Source: Bacillus sp. SORGH_AS_0510 | GTDB taxonomy: Bacteria > Bacillota > Bacilli > Bacillales > Cytobacillaceae | Length of the DNA: 64,000 bases | Direction of reading: 5' to 3' | Assembly: GCF_030818775.1 (NCBI RefSeq) | Contig: NZ_JAUTAU010000001.1 | Coordinates: 4,406,001-4,470,000 of the forward strand | Shown: piece by piece, positions 51,592 through 60,651 of the stretch | How the letters are laid out: every line of letters begins with the position of its first letter | Position numbering within the stretch: position 1 is the first letter of the stretch | Position numbers and translations under genes: made by a program | Notes under the pieces: generated by a model | What the model saw: only the letters and a program-made list of their open reading frames with translations | Database searches by the model: none | What the model was told of the DNA's origin: nothing

Positions 51592-52692
51592 TTAACCTGT
51601 CAATTTCACACTATAATGCCGCATCGATCTTGGAATTCCTTTTAGCTCCAGGGATCCTGTATAGATTAAATATCTAATTCGATACTCTAGATAAGAATCA
51701 CCCACTATTTCTTCCATTTGATGCAGGGTTTCTCCAATTACTCTCCCTGCCCGAATAAAGTCTTTTGCTTCTTGCTTTTTATGCAGATTGCTGATGGTTT
51801 CTAATATAAGGTCATCAAAATAATCTTCTGTCACGCTGGTTACTTTTCCATTTTTCCATAGACGTAAATTCTCTTTCGTTTGCGAAAGCAATCCCCATTC
51901 TTCCAATAACTGTAATCGATCCTCTCGGGTTAACGGCTTGCTCGATTGGCTTTTTTCGAATAGGAGCCTTAACTCATCCGGATGCAGGGAATTCGAGTAA
52001 CTTATCTCGTCCATAGAGCCGATCCATTTCTTGTAAAGTTCTGTCGTATTCATTACAACGACTGCATTCTCTTTTCCCCTTAATAAATGCAGCATGAATC
52101 GAAGCCCGGTTTGTTCATTCCCATTATTAGCCGTCCAAATGTATATAAGTACATCCTCAGGGAGGTCCTCTATTTCTAGCAGAGTCTTAGTAAAATGATT
52201 TTCTAGCTCGTAATCATCCTGTTCAAGATTAATATTCTCATTTAACCATTTAAACCGTTCAGCTTGTCCCACTTTATCATCAAGCTTCCATAACGGGCCG
52301 ATTGAGAATAAACCTTGGAATGTAATGACCGTTTTGGGCCGTTCTAATCCAAATTTTAAAGCACCCGCAGCCGATTCCGAAGACACAAGATGTACCGGAC
52401 CATCCTTCTTTATAAGACTAGAACTTTTTCTATGTATTCGAATGAGTTTATTTATTTTACCTACCATGAAGTTAACATCATCTAGCCTAATCGAATAACC
52501 TCGGCCTTCTAACGGACTATATTCTTTATGATTAAATTCTTCGAACGCTTCCGTAATTTCATATGTTTCCCATCCACCCTGCTCAGACAACTGCGACACA
52601 GTTAAATAATTATCCCCTTGGATTTCATAAACAAAAACAACATTCGGTTCTGTGAAAAAATAGATGTATGGATAGTTATTTCTCGTTTTCAT
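51592..52692 (-). CDS. DUF1835/DUF3658 domain protein
   Basis: A 366-residue protein. The DUF1835 domain begins VHLVSSESAAGALKFGLERP near 100-119, and the C-terminal third (ETISNLHKKQEAKDFIRAGR, then VIGETLHQMEEIVGDSYLEYRI) is DUF3658. An extra N-terminal 90 residues precede these, longer than the simplest members. The function is unknown. ATG 52692 follows AGGTGGAG. It is divergent from the HAD gene, with two palindromes in between. Confidence 0.85.
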   Translation of the reverse strand: MKTRNNYPYIYFFTEPNVVFVYEIQGDNYLTVSQLSEQGGWETYEITEAFEEFNHKEYSPLEGRGYSIRLDDVNFMVGKINKLIRIHRKSSSLIKKDGPVHLVSSESAAGALKFGLERPKTVITFQGLFSIGPLWKLDDKVGQAERFKWLNENINLEQDDYELENHFTKTLLEIEDLPEDVLIYIWTANNGNEQTGLRFMLHLLRGKENAVVVMNTTELYKKWIGSMDEISYSNSLHPDELRLLFEKSQSSKPLTREDRLQLLEEWGLLSQTKENLRLWKNGKVTSVTEDYFDDLILETISNLHKKQEAKDFIRAGRVIGETLHQMEEIVGDSYLEYRIRYLIYTGSLELKGIPRSMRHYSVKLTG

Positions 52693-52711
52693 GGCACTCC
52701 ACCTCTTTTTT

Positions 52712-52729
52712 TAATCAAACGTTTGATTA
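52712..52729. promoter_or_regulatory. Palindrome, repeat copy 2
   Basis: TAATCAAACGTTTGATTA, an 18-bp perfect palindrome flanked by T7 and GTTTTTT, 20 bp upstream of the DUF1835 start codon. Position between divergent genes suggests an operator. Confidence 0.55.
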
Positions 52730-52767
52730 GTTTTTTCAGCCCTTATATACCAATGGTTCCAGCGATT

Positions 52768-52785
52768 TAATCAAACGTTTGATTA
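52768..52785. promoter_or_regulatory. Palindrome, repeat copy 3
   Basis: A second copy of TAATCAAACGTTTGATTA, 56 bp from copy 2 (centre to centre) and followed by GTTTTCC, in the same divergent region. Two copies could bind a repressor cooperatively. Confidence 0.55.
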
Positions 52786-52873
52786 GTTTTCCGGCAACCA
52801 TAATCATTCCTTTTTCTTTCATTCTATGGTACTGTCTTTAAAAAACAAAACATTAAGTAAAAGAGGGATATTT

Positions 52874-53458
52874 ATGAACATACTTTGGGATTTCGACGGG
52901 ACTCTTTTTGATACCTATCCGGCACTTGTGGAGGGATTCATCAGTTTAAGCAAACAGGACCTAGATCGCACGGAAGTTTTGAGATGGCTGAAAAAAGATT
53001 CCAAGACTGCTTTTAAACACTATGGAATCGATGAGAGACAACGTGAAGAATACACACGATTACATAACTATTATTCAAAAAATGAAAGCCAGCCTTTCGA
53101 GCAATTAGAAGAAGTCCTCGCATCTGTTGAAAATAATATTATAGTGACTCATCGTGACAAGGAATCAACCATATTTCTCCTTGAAAAATACAATTTAATT
53201 AACTACTTTAAGGAAGTTGTCTCAGTGGAAGAACAAGGCTTCACCAGAAAACCACACAGTGCATCATATGAATATGTACTAAAAAATCACCATATTGATT
53301 TGGTAGTGGGTGACCGTGAGTTGGATTTAATACCGGCTAGGAAATTAAATATTAAAACCGTCGCCTTTCAAAACCGCGACATAGAAGCTGATTTTCATAT
53401 AGACAGCTATGCTGAATTCATTCCAGAAGTGCTTAACCAGCTAAAAAAAACCCTTTAA
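52874..53458 (+). CDS. HAD family phosphatase
   Basis: A 194-residue HAD-IA hydrolase. DFDGTLFDT (6-14) holds the nucleophile Asp6 and Asp8, VTHRDKES is motif II, RKPHSASYEYVLKNH includes the motif III Lys, and VVGDRELDL is motif IV. It removes phosphate from a small metabolite, in the style of phosphoglycolate phosphatase. ATG 52874 behind AGAGGGAT is preferred over an ATG at 52826. Palindrome copy 4 lies 15 bp past the stop. Confidence 0.9.
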   Translation: MNILWDFDGTLFDTYPALVEGFISLSKQDLDRTEVLRWLKKDSKTAFKHYGIDERQREEYTRLHNYYSKNESQPFEQLEEVLASVENNIIVTHRDKESTIFLLEKYNLINYFKEVVSVEEQGFTRKPHSASYEYVLKNHHIDLVVGDRELDLIPARKLNIKTVAFQNRDIEADFHIDSYAEFIPEVLNQLKKTL

Positions 53459-53473
53459 TGGGTCTTATTTTGT

Positions 53474-53491
53474 TAATCAAACGTTTGATTA
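53474..53491 (+). terminator. Palindrome, repeat copy 4, likely terminator
   Basis: TAATCAAACGTTTGATTA followed by GTTTTTCTG on the plus strand, between the HAD gene and the convergent gene whose stop codon (53489-53491) is part of it. Position and T-run fit a terminator for the HAD gene. Confidence 0.65.
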
Positions 53492-53815
53492 GTTTTTCTG
53501 TGTAAGCAATTCTAATTCACTCTGAGAATAATAATGGACAGGTTTGCCTGCCTTTATCGCATATTCAATTTCACTTCTGGTGCTGCTTCCGATATAGCCA
53601 CCAACATCAATGATAAAAATCTCATCCGCCAGATCAATTTTCTTTAGATGAATTTTTGCAAATAGTTCCTCTTGTTCCTTTGTTATTTCAATGCCTTCAC
53701 TTTGTTCAAAGAAACCAAGACTAATGACCGCATTCCCCTGCAGAGTTAGATATGCATTTGCTTTTTCGAACTGCTCCTTAAATTTAGTAGAACCACACAA
53801 CGTTATAACCTTCAC
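53489..53815 (-). CDS. DUF4406/nucleoside 2-deoxyribosyltransferase-like protein
   Basis: A 108-residue Rossmann-like protein starting KVITLCGSTKFKEQFEKAN, with DLADEIFIIDVGGYIGSSTRSEIEYA near 70-96, the signature of the nucleoside 2-deoxyribosyltransferase-like superfamily. It may act on a nucleoside or nucleotide base; members with this short length are often annotated DUF4406. The GTG 53815 start follows GGGGGG. It is convergent with the HAD gene. Confidence 0.82.
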   Translation of the reverse strand: MKVITLCGSTKFKEQFEKANAYLTLQGNAVISLGFFEQSEGIEITKEQEELFAKIHLKKIDLADEIFIIDVGGYIGSSTRSEIEYAIKAGKPVHYYSQSELELLTQKN

Positions 53816-53838
53816 AACCCCCCACTCACTTTCCTTTC

Positions 53839-54021
53839 CTACTCTCTAAACTTCATAGGATTTTCTATTCTTATCGATATAACTTCGCCACAATTCAAAC
53901 AAAAAGTATAAATCTTATTTGAACCCATTGAAAACTTCTTATTTAAAGGTTTAATAGGCATAAAATCTGTGCCTTCTGCAACTTCTTCACAATTACACTT
54001 CGGACATTTATTCTCCTTCAA
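53839..54021 (-). CDS. Small zinc-ribbon protein
   Basis: A 60-residue protein with two CxxC pairs: CPKCNCEE near the N terminus and FCLNCGEVI near residue 45. The spacing fits a zinc ribbon. TTG 54021 behind AGAAGGAG is preferred, since TTG 54030 has no spacing from the ribosome site. It may be cotranscribed with the gene at 53489-53815. Function unknown. Confidence 0.75.
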   Translation of the reverse strand: MKENKCPKCNCEEVAEGTDFMPIKPLNKKFSMGSNKIYTFCLNCGEVISIRIENPMKFRE

Positions 54022-54091
54022 CCCTACCAACTCCTTCTGGTCTCTATAAAAATAGACGTTTTATTCCCTAAATTGTTTCGCCAAATAAAAA

Positions 54092-54113
54092 ACACCGCCC
54101 GAACCGGCAGTGT
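54092..54113 (-). terminator. Intrinsic terminator
   Basis: ACACCGCC and GGCAGTGT form an 8-bp stem with one wobble around 6 bases; TTTTTTATTTG follows on the minus strand. It ends the 54113-54571 gene. Confidence 0.8.
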
Positions 54114-54571
54114 CATCTCCATTTTTCTACTTTCTTCTGTACTAACAACTGAAATCCATAAATAATGAAAGAAAAGCTACTAAAAGTTAAGAATATGTGC
54201 ACAGGTTTAAATGTAATTAATTTAAACAGTTTTAACTTCTGATAAAACTTGCATAGCACGAAGGAAAAGAGTGAGTCCATTAATAAGTTAGCTAAGAAAT
54301 ATCGTTTCATATTCCCAAAGGTAAAGTGGAAAATCCATAATGTCCCTACAAAAAAAGGACCAAAAGTAAAACTGGTATCATTCAATAGTCTTGCTTTCCA
54401 ACCACCTGCACTATTCCACCATTTTAGTGGACCCGCTAACAGACACATCCCGCATACAAGGAGTGAAGCGAAAATAGAAACAGGTAAATAGTGTTTCAAA
54501 GACCTCTTTGGGAGAAATATTATGGAAATCCACGGTAAAGTAAGCTGAAGAATCCTAATGAGCATAGGCAT
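54113..54571 (-). CDS. Hypothetical membrane protein
   Basis: A 152-residue protein with four likely helices (about 4-20, 28-46, 70-88 and 122-142). WWNSAGGWKARLLND in the first loop and FGNMKRYFLANLLMDSLFSF look like a conserved membrane family of bacilli whose name I do not recall. ATG 54571 follows GGGGGGC. Single gene with its own terminator. Function unknown. Confidence 0.75.
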   Translation of the reverse strand: MPMLIRILQLTLPWISIIFLPKRSLKHYLPVSIFASLLVCGMCLLAGPLKWWNSAGGWKARLLNDTSFTFGPFFVGTLWIFHFTFGNMKRYFLANLLMDSLFSFVLCKFYQKLKLFKLITFKPVHIFLTFSSFSFIIYGFQLLVQKKVEKWR

Positions 54572-54742
54572 GGATTTATTTGCCCCCCTTTTCAGCTTAC
54601 TTTTCCCTGTTGGGATGGGAACAATTCTTTAATTTTTATAAACTGATCATAAATTTAATTAATAAAAAATGCCCAACAAACATCATTCCAACGATCGTAA
54701 CGACTGTATGAACAGATAAAACATTGTTTATAAAAGAAAAAA

Positions 54743-54760
54743 ACTGCCACAACAGGCAGT
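54743..54760 (-). terminator. Intrinsic terminator of lsrACDB
   Basis: ACTGCC and GGCAGT form a 6-bp stem with a 6-base loop, then seven T on the minus strand. It lies just beyond the lsrB stop at 54774. Confidence 0.82.
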
Positions 54761-54773
54761 CTTTCCACGCATT

Positions 54774-55838
54774 TTAGAAATCGTAATTATCAATGTTCTC
54801 TTTCGTAAACACTACTCGTTCCGGCAATAAGATGATTCCGCTGCGATCATCCGTATAATCATATCCTTGAATCGTATTCGGTTCAATTTTAACATGACCT
54901 ACATTTGGTACGTCAAACTCATCGCCCACTTTTAAGTCCTTCCCTTTGACCGTCATGAGATAAGCTACATAGGCTGCAAGAGCCCCCTGTTTTTTAACAT
55001 CCCAAAGTCCGAATTGCTTTACGGTATCCCGTTTAACAAAATCTCTCATTACATTTGGCGTGGAGAAGCCAGTGATGGCAATCTTTCCTGCTACCTTAAG
55101 GTTCTCCGCTGCTTGAGCCATTGCTGGTAGAGCCGTAGCATCTGGACAAATAACTGCATCAATATCAGGGTAAGTTTTAATAATATTTTGACCGACTGTT
55201 AAAGATTTTTGAGCATCATTTTCACCAAATTGTGTCGTAACAATTTCCCAACCAGGGTGTTCCGCTTTTATTTTAGCTTTTGCAGCTTCGACCCATTGGT
55301 TTTGGTCTGTTACAGTTGGACTGGAGTAGAAGAAAGCAACCTTAGCTTTATCTGGAATTTGTTTAGCTGTCATTTCAATCAACAAGCCGCCTAATTGTTC
55401 AGGGGTTCCTTGGTTAATATAGAAAGAGCGATGTTTTGGATTGACGTCGGAATCCCATGTAAGAATTTTTACGCCGCGTTTCTTTGCGCGATCCAACGCT
55501 TGGTTTAAACCGTCAACTGATGTTGAGGAAATCATGAGTGCTTTATATCCTTGGTTAACAAAGTTATTAATATACTTAACCTGACCAGCAACAGATGCTT
55601 CACTTGGTCCATCATACGTCAAGTCCACTCCAAGCTCTTTTGCCATTTCCTTAGCGCCCTCTCCCCCAGAGGTGAAAAAACCAACACCAGTTAATTTAGG
55701 GATAAAGGCTAATTTAACATCTTTCTTGCTCTTGCTTTCCCCACCTGAAGCTTTTTCCCCTCCACTGCTACAAGCAGCTAGCAGAAGGAATGCTGATAGT
55801 ACCACCGTGAACAGCTTTAACAGTCCAGATTTCTTCAT
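54774..55838 (-). CDS. lsrB: Autoinducer-2 ABC transporter substrate-binding lipoprotein LsrB
   Basis: A 354-residue LsrB-type binding protein. The lipoprotein signal ends LLLAAC (Cys23). [21 protein letters not shown] is the LsrB/RhaS-type opening with the ligand-contacting Lys and Phe region, followed by [19 protein letters not shown] and [15 protein letters not shown] (the Asp/Ala/Pro ligand segment). It binds the tetrahydroxy-furan form of AI-2 outside the cell and delivers it to LsrCD. It is the last gene of lsrACDB, with a terminator after it. Confidence 0.93.
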   Translation of the reverse strand: MKKSGLLKLFTVVLSAFLLLAACSSGGEKASGGESKSKKDVKLAFIPKLTGVGFFTSGGEGAKEMAKELGVDLTYDGPSEASVAGQVKYINNFVNQGYKALMISSTSVDGLNQALDRAKKRGVKILTWDSDVNPKHRSFYINQGTPEQLGGLLIEMTAKQIPDKAKVAFFYSSPTVTDQNQWVEAAKAKIKAEHPGWEIVTTQFGENDAQKSLTVGQNIIKTYPDIDAVICPDATALPAMAQAAENLKVAGKIAITGFSTPNVMRDFVKRDTVKQFGLWDVKKQGALAAYVAYLMTVKGKDLKVGDEFDVPNVGHVKIEPNTIQGYDYTDDRSGIILLPERVVFTKENIDNYDF

Positions 55839-55842
55839 TAAT

Positions 55843-56865
55843 CTACACTCCCTTTTGCGGCCCTTTTACATTGGCCTTTTTATTATTAAATTTTTTAATA
55901 ACTAATTGGAGATGGCTCCAATTAGCTAAACGGAGTAAAACTGCCAAGATTAACAAAAATCCAATCACTACGCTTGTTTCCTCATTTGTCATACTCATCA
56001 TTTGCAGACCATACTGCATCATACCAATGACAATACTCGCAATCCCTGTACCAATAACCGTTCCCTTCCCACCCGTGATGCTAGTTCCACCAAGGACAAC
56101 TGCGGTTATAACTGGCAATACTGCTTCTGCTCCAAGGTCTGATCTAGCAGAACTGAAGTAGGAGGTTAAGACGATTCCACTGATACCACCCCCTAAACCG
56201 GCAATAATGTAAGACCAAATTAAAATAGATTTTGTACGAATTCCACTGTACCTTGCTGACTTTATATTGATTCCTATAAGAAAAACCTGTCTGCCAAAGC
56301 GAGTAAGGTTTAGAATCACAGCAAAAATAATCATAAAAAAGAGTAAGAATAATATAGGGTTGGGCAACCCAAAAGTTTGGCCATTCGCCAGCTGTACAAA
56401 TGCATCGGGAAAACCACTGATGCCCTCATACCCAGATGCTTCACTTCCTCCAGAAATCACTAGAGCGATTCCTGAGAAAAGAAACATACTTCCTAATGTA
56501 ACAACCAATGGCTGAACATTAGTTGTAGCAACAATCACACCATTCACAGCACCCGCACAGGCGCTTATGATTAAAGCAATCAATACAGCAAGCCAAATAT
56601 TTACACCATTCATCCAAAAAACACCTATAGAAATGGACGATAATCCGATTGTTGAGCCGATAGATACATCAATTCCACCCGTAATAATAACGTAAGTCAT
56701 CGGAATAGCGGCTAGTCCGATGTAAACATAGTCATTCATACTAAAAATGAGATTAGTAAAGTTCAAAAAGTCCGGATTCATCACACCGAAGAAAATCAGT
56801 TCAAGAAATAAGAAAATAACAAGTGCACTTTCCCACCTAAAGAGTGGCCCGATCTGTTTTTTCAT
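55843..56865 (-). CDS. lsrD: AI-2 ABC transporter permease LsrD
   Basis: A 340-residue inner-membrane permease of the ribose/AI-2 (BPD_transp_2) family with about eight to ten helices. [18 protein letters not shown] and [19 protein letters not shown] are family segments. ATG 56865 behind GGAGGGATT is preferred over the longer frame to 56892; it overlaps the lsrC end by 29 bp. It forms the channel with LsrC. Confidence 0.92.
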   Translation of the reverse strand: MKKQIGPLFRWESALVIFLFLELIFFGVMNPDFLNFTNLIFSMNDYVYIGLAAIPMTYVIITGGIDVSIGSTIGLSSISIGVFWMNGVNIWLAVLIALIISACAGAVNGVIVATTNVQPLVVTLGSMFLFSGIALVISGGSEASGYEGISGFPDAFVQLANGQTFGLPNPILFLLFFMIIFAVILNLTRFGRQVFLIGINIKSARYSGIRTKSILIWSYIIAGLGGGISGIVLTSYFSSARSDLGAEAVLPVITAVVLGGTSITGGKGTVIGTGIASIVIGMMQYGLQMMSMTNEETSVVIGFLLILAVLLRLANWSHLQLVIKKFNNKKANVKGPQKGV

Positions 56866-57877
56866 CGTTGTGAATCCCTCCTTTTCCTTCAATTGACTGC
56901 TGTTTAAGCCTCTTTCCTCTTTTAAATTGACTAGTAACTAAATAGCTTTGGAATCTAGAGTCACTAATGACGATGAGAAGGAGCAAAAATCCAGATATGG
57001 CGTTGTTCCAGTAAGCAGGTATTTTCAAGTAAATTAGCGAGCTGTTAATTGCGGTTAAAAAAATGGCACCGAGTCCTGCACCAAACACTGTCCCTAATCC
57101 ACCGTTTAAACTTACTCCACCTAATACGGCAGCAGCAATGACCTGCAACTCCATTCCACTACCTGTTTGATTTGGTACAAACCCAATGTTCATAACAAAA
57201 ATCATCCCTGCTATTGAAGCTGACATTCCTGACAGGACAAAGGCTAGAATTCGTATTTTAGAAACAGGAATTCCAATTAGGCGGGCACCATCTGCATTAT
57301 CCCCAACAGCATAAAAATAACGGCCCATTTTCGTCATCTTTAGAACAAGAAACGCAGCAATAAGGATGATCATCCCAATCCAAATTGGAAAAGGAATACC
57401 GATGAAATCAGCTCCTGATAACTTTTTAAAATAGTTTGGAATATCCTCAATCCATTTTCCACCTGTTGAGATAATCATTAGACCTCGTAAAATACCTAGG
57501 GTACCTAAAGTCATAATAATCGCTGGAATTTTTAGGAGTGCCACTCCGATCCCATTGAACAGTCCTGCAACCAATCCGACAAGGAGAACCACAAGTACTG
57601 CGACCCATCCAGAAACACCATTAGTTAAGAGCAGACCACAAACGGCTGCCGATATTCCCATGGTTGAGCTCACGGATACATCTATTTCAGCCGTTAACAG
57701 AACAAAGGACTGTCCTACAGCCAGTATAAGTAATATAATGCTGCTACTTACAAGCAAAAGCAGACTGTTACCCGTTACAAACTTACTATTAATGGAACCA
57801 ACAATCCCAATAAAGACAAGGATAAGAATAACAATCGAGACTTCTCTTTCTTTTAAAACCTTTGACAGGAGATTCAT
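56837..57877 (-). CDS. lsrC: AI-2 ABC transporter permease LsrC
   Basis: A 346-residue permease, closely LsrC-like: LLTAEIDVSVSSTMGISA, LKIPAIIMTLGTLGILRG, TGGKWIEDIPNYFKKLS and FVPNQTGSGMELQVIAAAVL all have counterparts in E. coli LsrC. ATG 57877 shares 4 bp with the lsrA stop (ATGA), so they are coupled. It pairs with LsrD. Confidence 0.94.
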   Translation of the reverse strand: MNLLSKVLKEREVSIVILILVFIGIVGSINSKFVTGNSLLLLVSSSIILLILAVGQSFVLLTAEIDVSVSSTMGISAAVCGLLLTNGVSGWVAVLVVLLVGLVAGLFNGIGVALLKIPAIIMTLGTLGILRGLMIISTGGKWIEDIPNYFKKLSGADFIGIPFPIWIGMIILIAAFLVLKMTKMGRYFYAVGDNADGARLIGIPVSKIRILAFVLSGMSASIAGMIFVMNIGFVPNQTGSGMELQVIAAAVLGGVSLNGGLGTVFGAGLGAIFLTAINSSLIYLKIPAYWNNAISGFLLLLIVISDSRFQSYLVTSQFKRGKRLKQQSIEGKGGIHNDEKTDRATL

Positions 57878-59418
57878 AGAGCCTTCAACTCCTTATTAAA
57901 CCCAAATGCAGCTGAGGTTATAGAATCGATCGTTAAATTCTCCCTTGAAATCGAAGAAGTCATTCTACCTTCATGCATAACGAGGACACGGTCACTCAAT
58001 TGAACGATTTCTTCCGTATCAGATGAAATCAAGATGACTGCTAACCCCTTTTCTTTCAATTCATCTATCATTTTATAGATATCACCGCGCGCACCGGCAT
58101 CGATTCCCCGTGTCGGTTCATCTAAAATAATGACCTTTGGCCCTGTTTCAAGATATTTTGAAAGAACCACCTTCTGTTGGTTCCCACCAGATAGATTACC
58201 GATCAATTGATTTTGTCCGGTAGTAACCACCTTTAGGTTATCAATTGCTTTTGTTGAGATGTCTTTTTCTTGTTTAAATGGGAGGAATAAGTGTTTGAAC
58301 CGATGTAGGATCGTTGATGTGATGTTCATTTTAATAGAGGCAATGGAGAAAATACCGTGTTGATGTCGATCTTCAGGGACATAAACCAACCCCCGATTAA
58401 TCCTTTCCTGTAATGAGAAACCTTTTACATTCTCTTGAAGTAAGAAAACCTCACCTGAATCCCACGGGTCTAAACCAAAAATGGCGGAGGCAAGCTCCGT
58501 ACGGCCCGCACCGACGACTCCGGCAATTCCTAAAACTTCACCAGGATAAAGCTCAAAGGTGACATTTTGAAAACGATGACCGGATAAGTCCCTAACAGAC
58601 AGAACAGGAATATGTGATTTACTTGAGGGGGTATTAAAATCTTTTACTTTAGCAGTTTTATCTTTACTAGAATCATCTACATGACTAACAGAGATTTTAT
58701 TACTTTGTTCAGGCATTAAACCTTCTAACAATTTTTCATAAGTGAAATCCTTTACTGCCCCTTTGGCTGAAATTACACCATCCCTTAGAACAGCGACAGA
58801 ATTAGCTAGCTCAAATATTTCTGTCAGGCGGTGGGTAATATAGAACACGCCTAACCCATCCGTAGTCAACTTTTTAATTGTAGCGAAGAGTGAATCGATT
58901 TCACTAAAAGTTAAGGTGGAGGTCGGTTCATCTAAGATAAGAATCTTTGCATTCCTTATTAGCCCTCTTAGGAGCTCTACCAGTTGTTGCTCAGCAATGG
59001 ATAAACTAAACCCTTTACGATTTAGATCCAAGTTCCAGCCTAACACGGAGAGATAATGCTTTATTCTTTTCTCACACTCAGCCTTATTCTCATGAAAACC
59101 GATTGTAACGTTTTCTCTAATAGTCATATTTGGAAAAATTAGCGGTTCCTGCGGCACTAAATAGATACCATGCTTATGAGCATCTGCCGGTTGATGGAAC
59201 GAAACGATTTCATCCTCAACGACAATCTCTCCCTCATCAGGACGATATAACCCTGTAATGATTTTCATTAAGGTAGATTTACCAGCTCCATTTCCACCTA
59301 CGATGGCAAAAACTTCTCCCTTATTAAGAGTGAGGTCCACTCCTTTTAACACAGGGTTACCTGCAAATTGTTTATAGATATGCCGAATATGAATCAGTTG
59401 GTCTTGCATTTGGTTCAC
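57874..59418 (-). CDS. lsrA: AI-2 ABC transporter ATP-binding protein LsrA
   Basis: A 514-residue fused two-domain ABC ATPase. The first domain has Walker A GGNGAGKSTLM (40-50) and ILILDEPTSTLT; the second, from about 275, has GVVGAGRTELASAIFGL (degenerate Walker A), NLSGGNQQKVVLSK (signature) and VIILDEPTRGIDAG. It powers AI-2 import. ATG 59418 follows GCAGGTG. First gene of lsrACDB and divergent from lsrR. Confidence 0.94.
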   Translation of the reverse strand: MNQMQDQLIHIRHIYKQFAGNPVLKGVDLTLNKGEVFAIVGGNGAGKSTLMKIITGLYRPDEGEIVVEDEIVSFHQPADAHKHGIYLVPQEPLIFPNMTIRENVTIGFHENKAECEKRIKHYLSVLGWNLDLNRKGFSLSIAEQQLVELLRGLIRNAKILILDEPTSTLTFSEIDSLFATIKKLTTDGLGVFYITHRLTEIFELANSVAVLRDGVISAKGAVKDFTYEKLLEGLMPEQSNKISVSHVDDSSKDKTAKVKDFNTPSSKSHIPVLSVRDLSGHRFQNVTFELYPGEVLGIAGVVGAGRTELASAIFGLDPWDSGEVFLLQENVKGFSLQERINRGLVYVPEDRHQHGIFSIASIKMNITSTILHRFKHLFLPFKQEKDISTKAIDNLKVVTTGQNQLIGNLSGGNQQKVVLSKYLETGPKVIILDEPTRGIDAGARGDIYKMIDELKEKGLAVILISSDTEEIVQLSDRVLVMHEGRMTSSISRENLTIDSITSAAFGFNKELKAL

Positions 59419-59448
59419 CTGCCCTGCTATTTTATAAACTATTATTCA

Positions 59449-59457
59449 TGAACATTT
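59449..59457 (+). promoter_or_regulatory. TGAACATTT motif, candidate LsrR half-site near lsrA
   Basis: TGAACATTT, 31 bp upstream of the lsrA start codon; identical to 59637-59645 near lsrR. The symmetrical placement at both ends of the divergent region suggests repressor half-sites for LsrR. Binding is inferred. Confidence 0.45.
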
Positions 59458-59509
59458 TCTAGTAGAATTAACTTTTGTTTAAACCTGAATAAAATTTTTG
59501 ATTTTTCAG

Positions 59510-59523
59510 ATAAAGCGCTTACA
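59510..59523 (-). promoter_or_regulatory. cre-like CcpA site
   Basis: On the minus strand TGTAAGCGCTTTAT, a near match to the cre consensus (TGNAANCGNWNNCW) with one deviation at the penultimate base. It lies 92 bp above the lsrA start. It suggests carbon-catabolite control of AI-2 uptake, as the cAMP-CRP link does in E. coli. Confidence 0.6.
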
Positions 59524-59595
59524 AGCAAAATATTAAATGACATTCTACCTATAGTCAATACGTTTAAAGTAAATTACCTAAATATTTTGAAATGG

Positions 59596-59624
59596 TTGAC
59601 TTTTCGTTTTTTGAGTTCTATACT
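59596..59624 (+). promoter_or_regulatory. Sigma-A promoter of lsrRK-cupin-lsrF
   Basis: TTGACT and TATACT are 17 bp apart, a near-consensus pair. The expected start point is about 59631, just before TGAACATTT at 59637, so a repressor there would block transcription. Confidence 0.75.
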
Positions 59625-59636
59625 CGATATTAGAGT

Positions 59637-59645
59637 TGAACATTT
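59637..59645 (+). promoter_or_regulatory. TGAACATTT motif, candidate LsrR half-site near lsrR
   Basis: The second TGAACATTT of the divergent region, at the predicted transcription start of the lsrR operon. Position fits autorepression by LsrR. Confidence 0.5.
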
Positions 59646-59682
59646 GTTTACCCAATGATTATTTGTTGAAAGGTTGAGGACA

Positions 59683-60633
59683 TTGTCGAACAATGATGCA
59701 TTTACCGAAAATCTTCTAGTTAAAGTCGCCTGGTACTATTACAAGGATAATTTAACCCAAACAGAAATCTCTGAAATGCTAAATTTATCAAGGAACAAAG
59801 TTGTTCGTTTACTTGACCGAGCACGTGCGGAAAATATTGTTCAATTCCATATCAAAGGCCATGGGGTCAATTGTTTAGAAATCGAACACAAGCTCATCAA
59901 GGTATTTAACCTTCCTCGTGCATTTGTCATTCCTACACCTAAAGGTGAACTTAGCCGTTCCCTATCAAAAGCGGCGGCACAGTATATTGAAAATAATATT
60001 AATAATAATGAACTGTTAGGGTTCGGCTGGGGTGAGGCAGTTTCGCGCACCATTGAATCACTAACTATTGATCCTTCCATTGAAGTATCCATGGTCACAC
60101 TTACAGGTGGAGTTAATTACTATTTCCATAAACGTGATTATTCACTAGAGGGAGGCGTGGATAAATTTAAAGGGGGTATTCATGTCATTCCCGCTCCGTT
60201 CTTAGCATCCTCAGAAGAAATGGCTAAAAATATGCTTTCTGAACCATCTGTTAGAAATATTCTTGATTTAGCTAGCCTATCCAATCATGTTGTTGTTGGA
60301 ATTGGCGGTATTTCCACCGCTTCAACCATAATCAAAGAAGAAAAGATGACCCTTAACGAATTGATTTATATTAAAAATCAGAATGCAGTGGGTGATATTT
60401 TAGGGCAATTCTATGATGCTGAGGGGAATATTCTTGATTTACCGCACCATTATCGCTTAATTGGTACTCACCTCAACACATTGAAAAAGCTTAACAATGT
60501 AATTGGTGTTGCCGGAGGCCCTCAAAAGGTAGATGCGATTTTTGGTGCTTTAAAAGGAGGTTACATCGACACACTTATTACCGATGAAGAAACAGCTGTT
60601 GCATTATTAAAAAAAGCAGAAATCCACGTTTAA
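59683..60633 (+). CDS. lsrR: AI-2-responsive transcriptional repressor LsrR
   Basis: A 316-residue SorC/DeoR-like regulator. The N-terminal helix-turn-helix is LTQTEISEMLNLSRNKVVRLL, and the sugar-binding domain has LLGFGWGEAVSRTIESL (phosphate loop), LTGGVNYYFHKRD, VVVGIGGISTAS and GVAGGPQKVDAIFGALKG. It represses the lsr operons until phospho-AI-2 binds. TTG 59683 with AAAGG is preferred over TTG 59674. First gene of the rightward operon. Confidence 0.93.
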   Translation: MSNNDAFTENLLVKVAWYYYKDNLTQTEISEMLNLSRNKVVRLLDRARAENIVQFHIKGHGVNCLEIEHKLIKVFNLPRAFVIPTPKGELSRSLSKAAAQYIENNINNNELLGFGWGEAVSRTIESLTIDPSIEVSMVTLTGGVNYYFHKRDYSLEGGVDKFKGGIHVIPAPFLASSEEMAKNMLSEPSVRNILDLASLSNHVVVGIGGISTASTIIKEEKMTLNELIYIKNQNAVGDILGQFYDAEGNILDLPHHYRLIGTHLNTLKKLNNVIGVAGGPQKVDAIFGALKGGYIDTLITDEETAVALLKKAEIHV

Positions 60634-60651
60634 ATAAGGAGGTTTCTTTGA

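Noticed and set aside
54572..54773. Small hydrophobic open frame after lsrB
   Set aside because: It begins within the lsr terminator and lacks a ribosome site; support is too weak.
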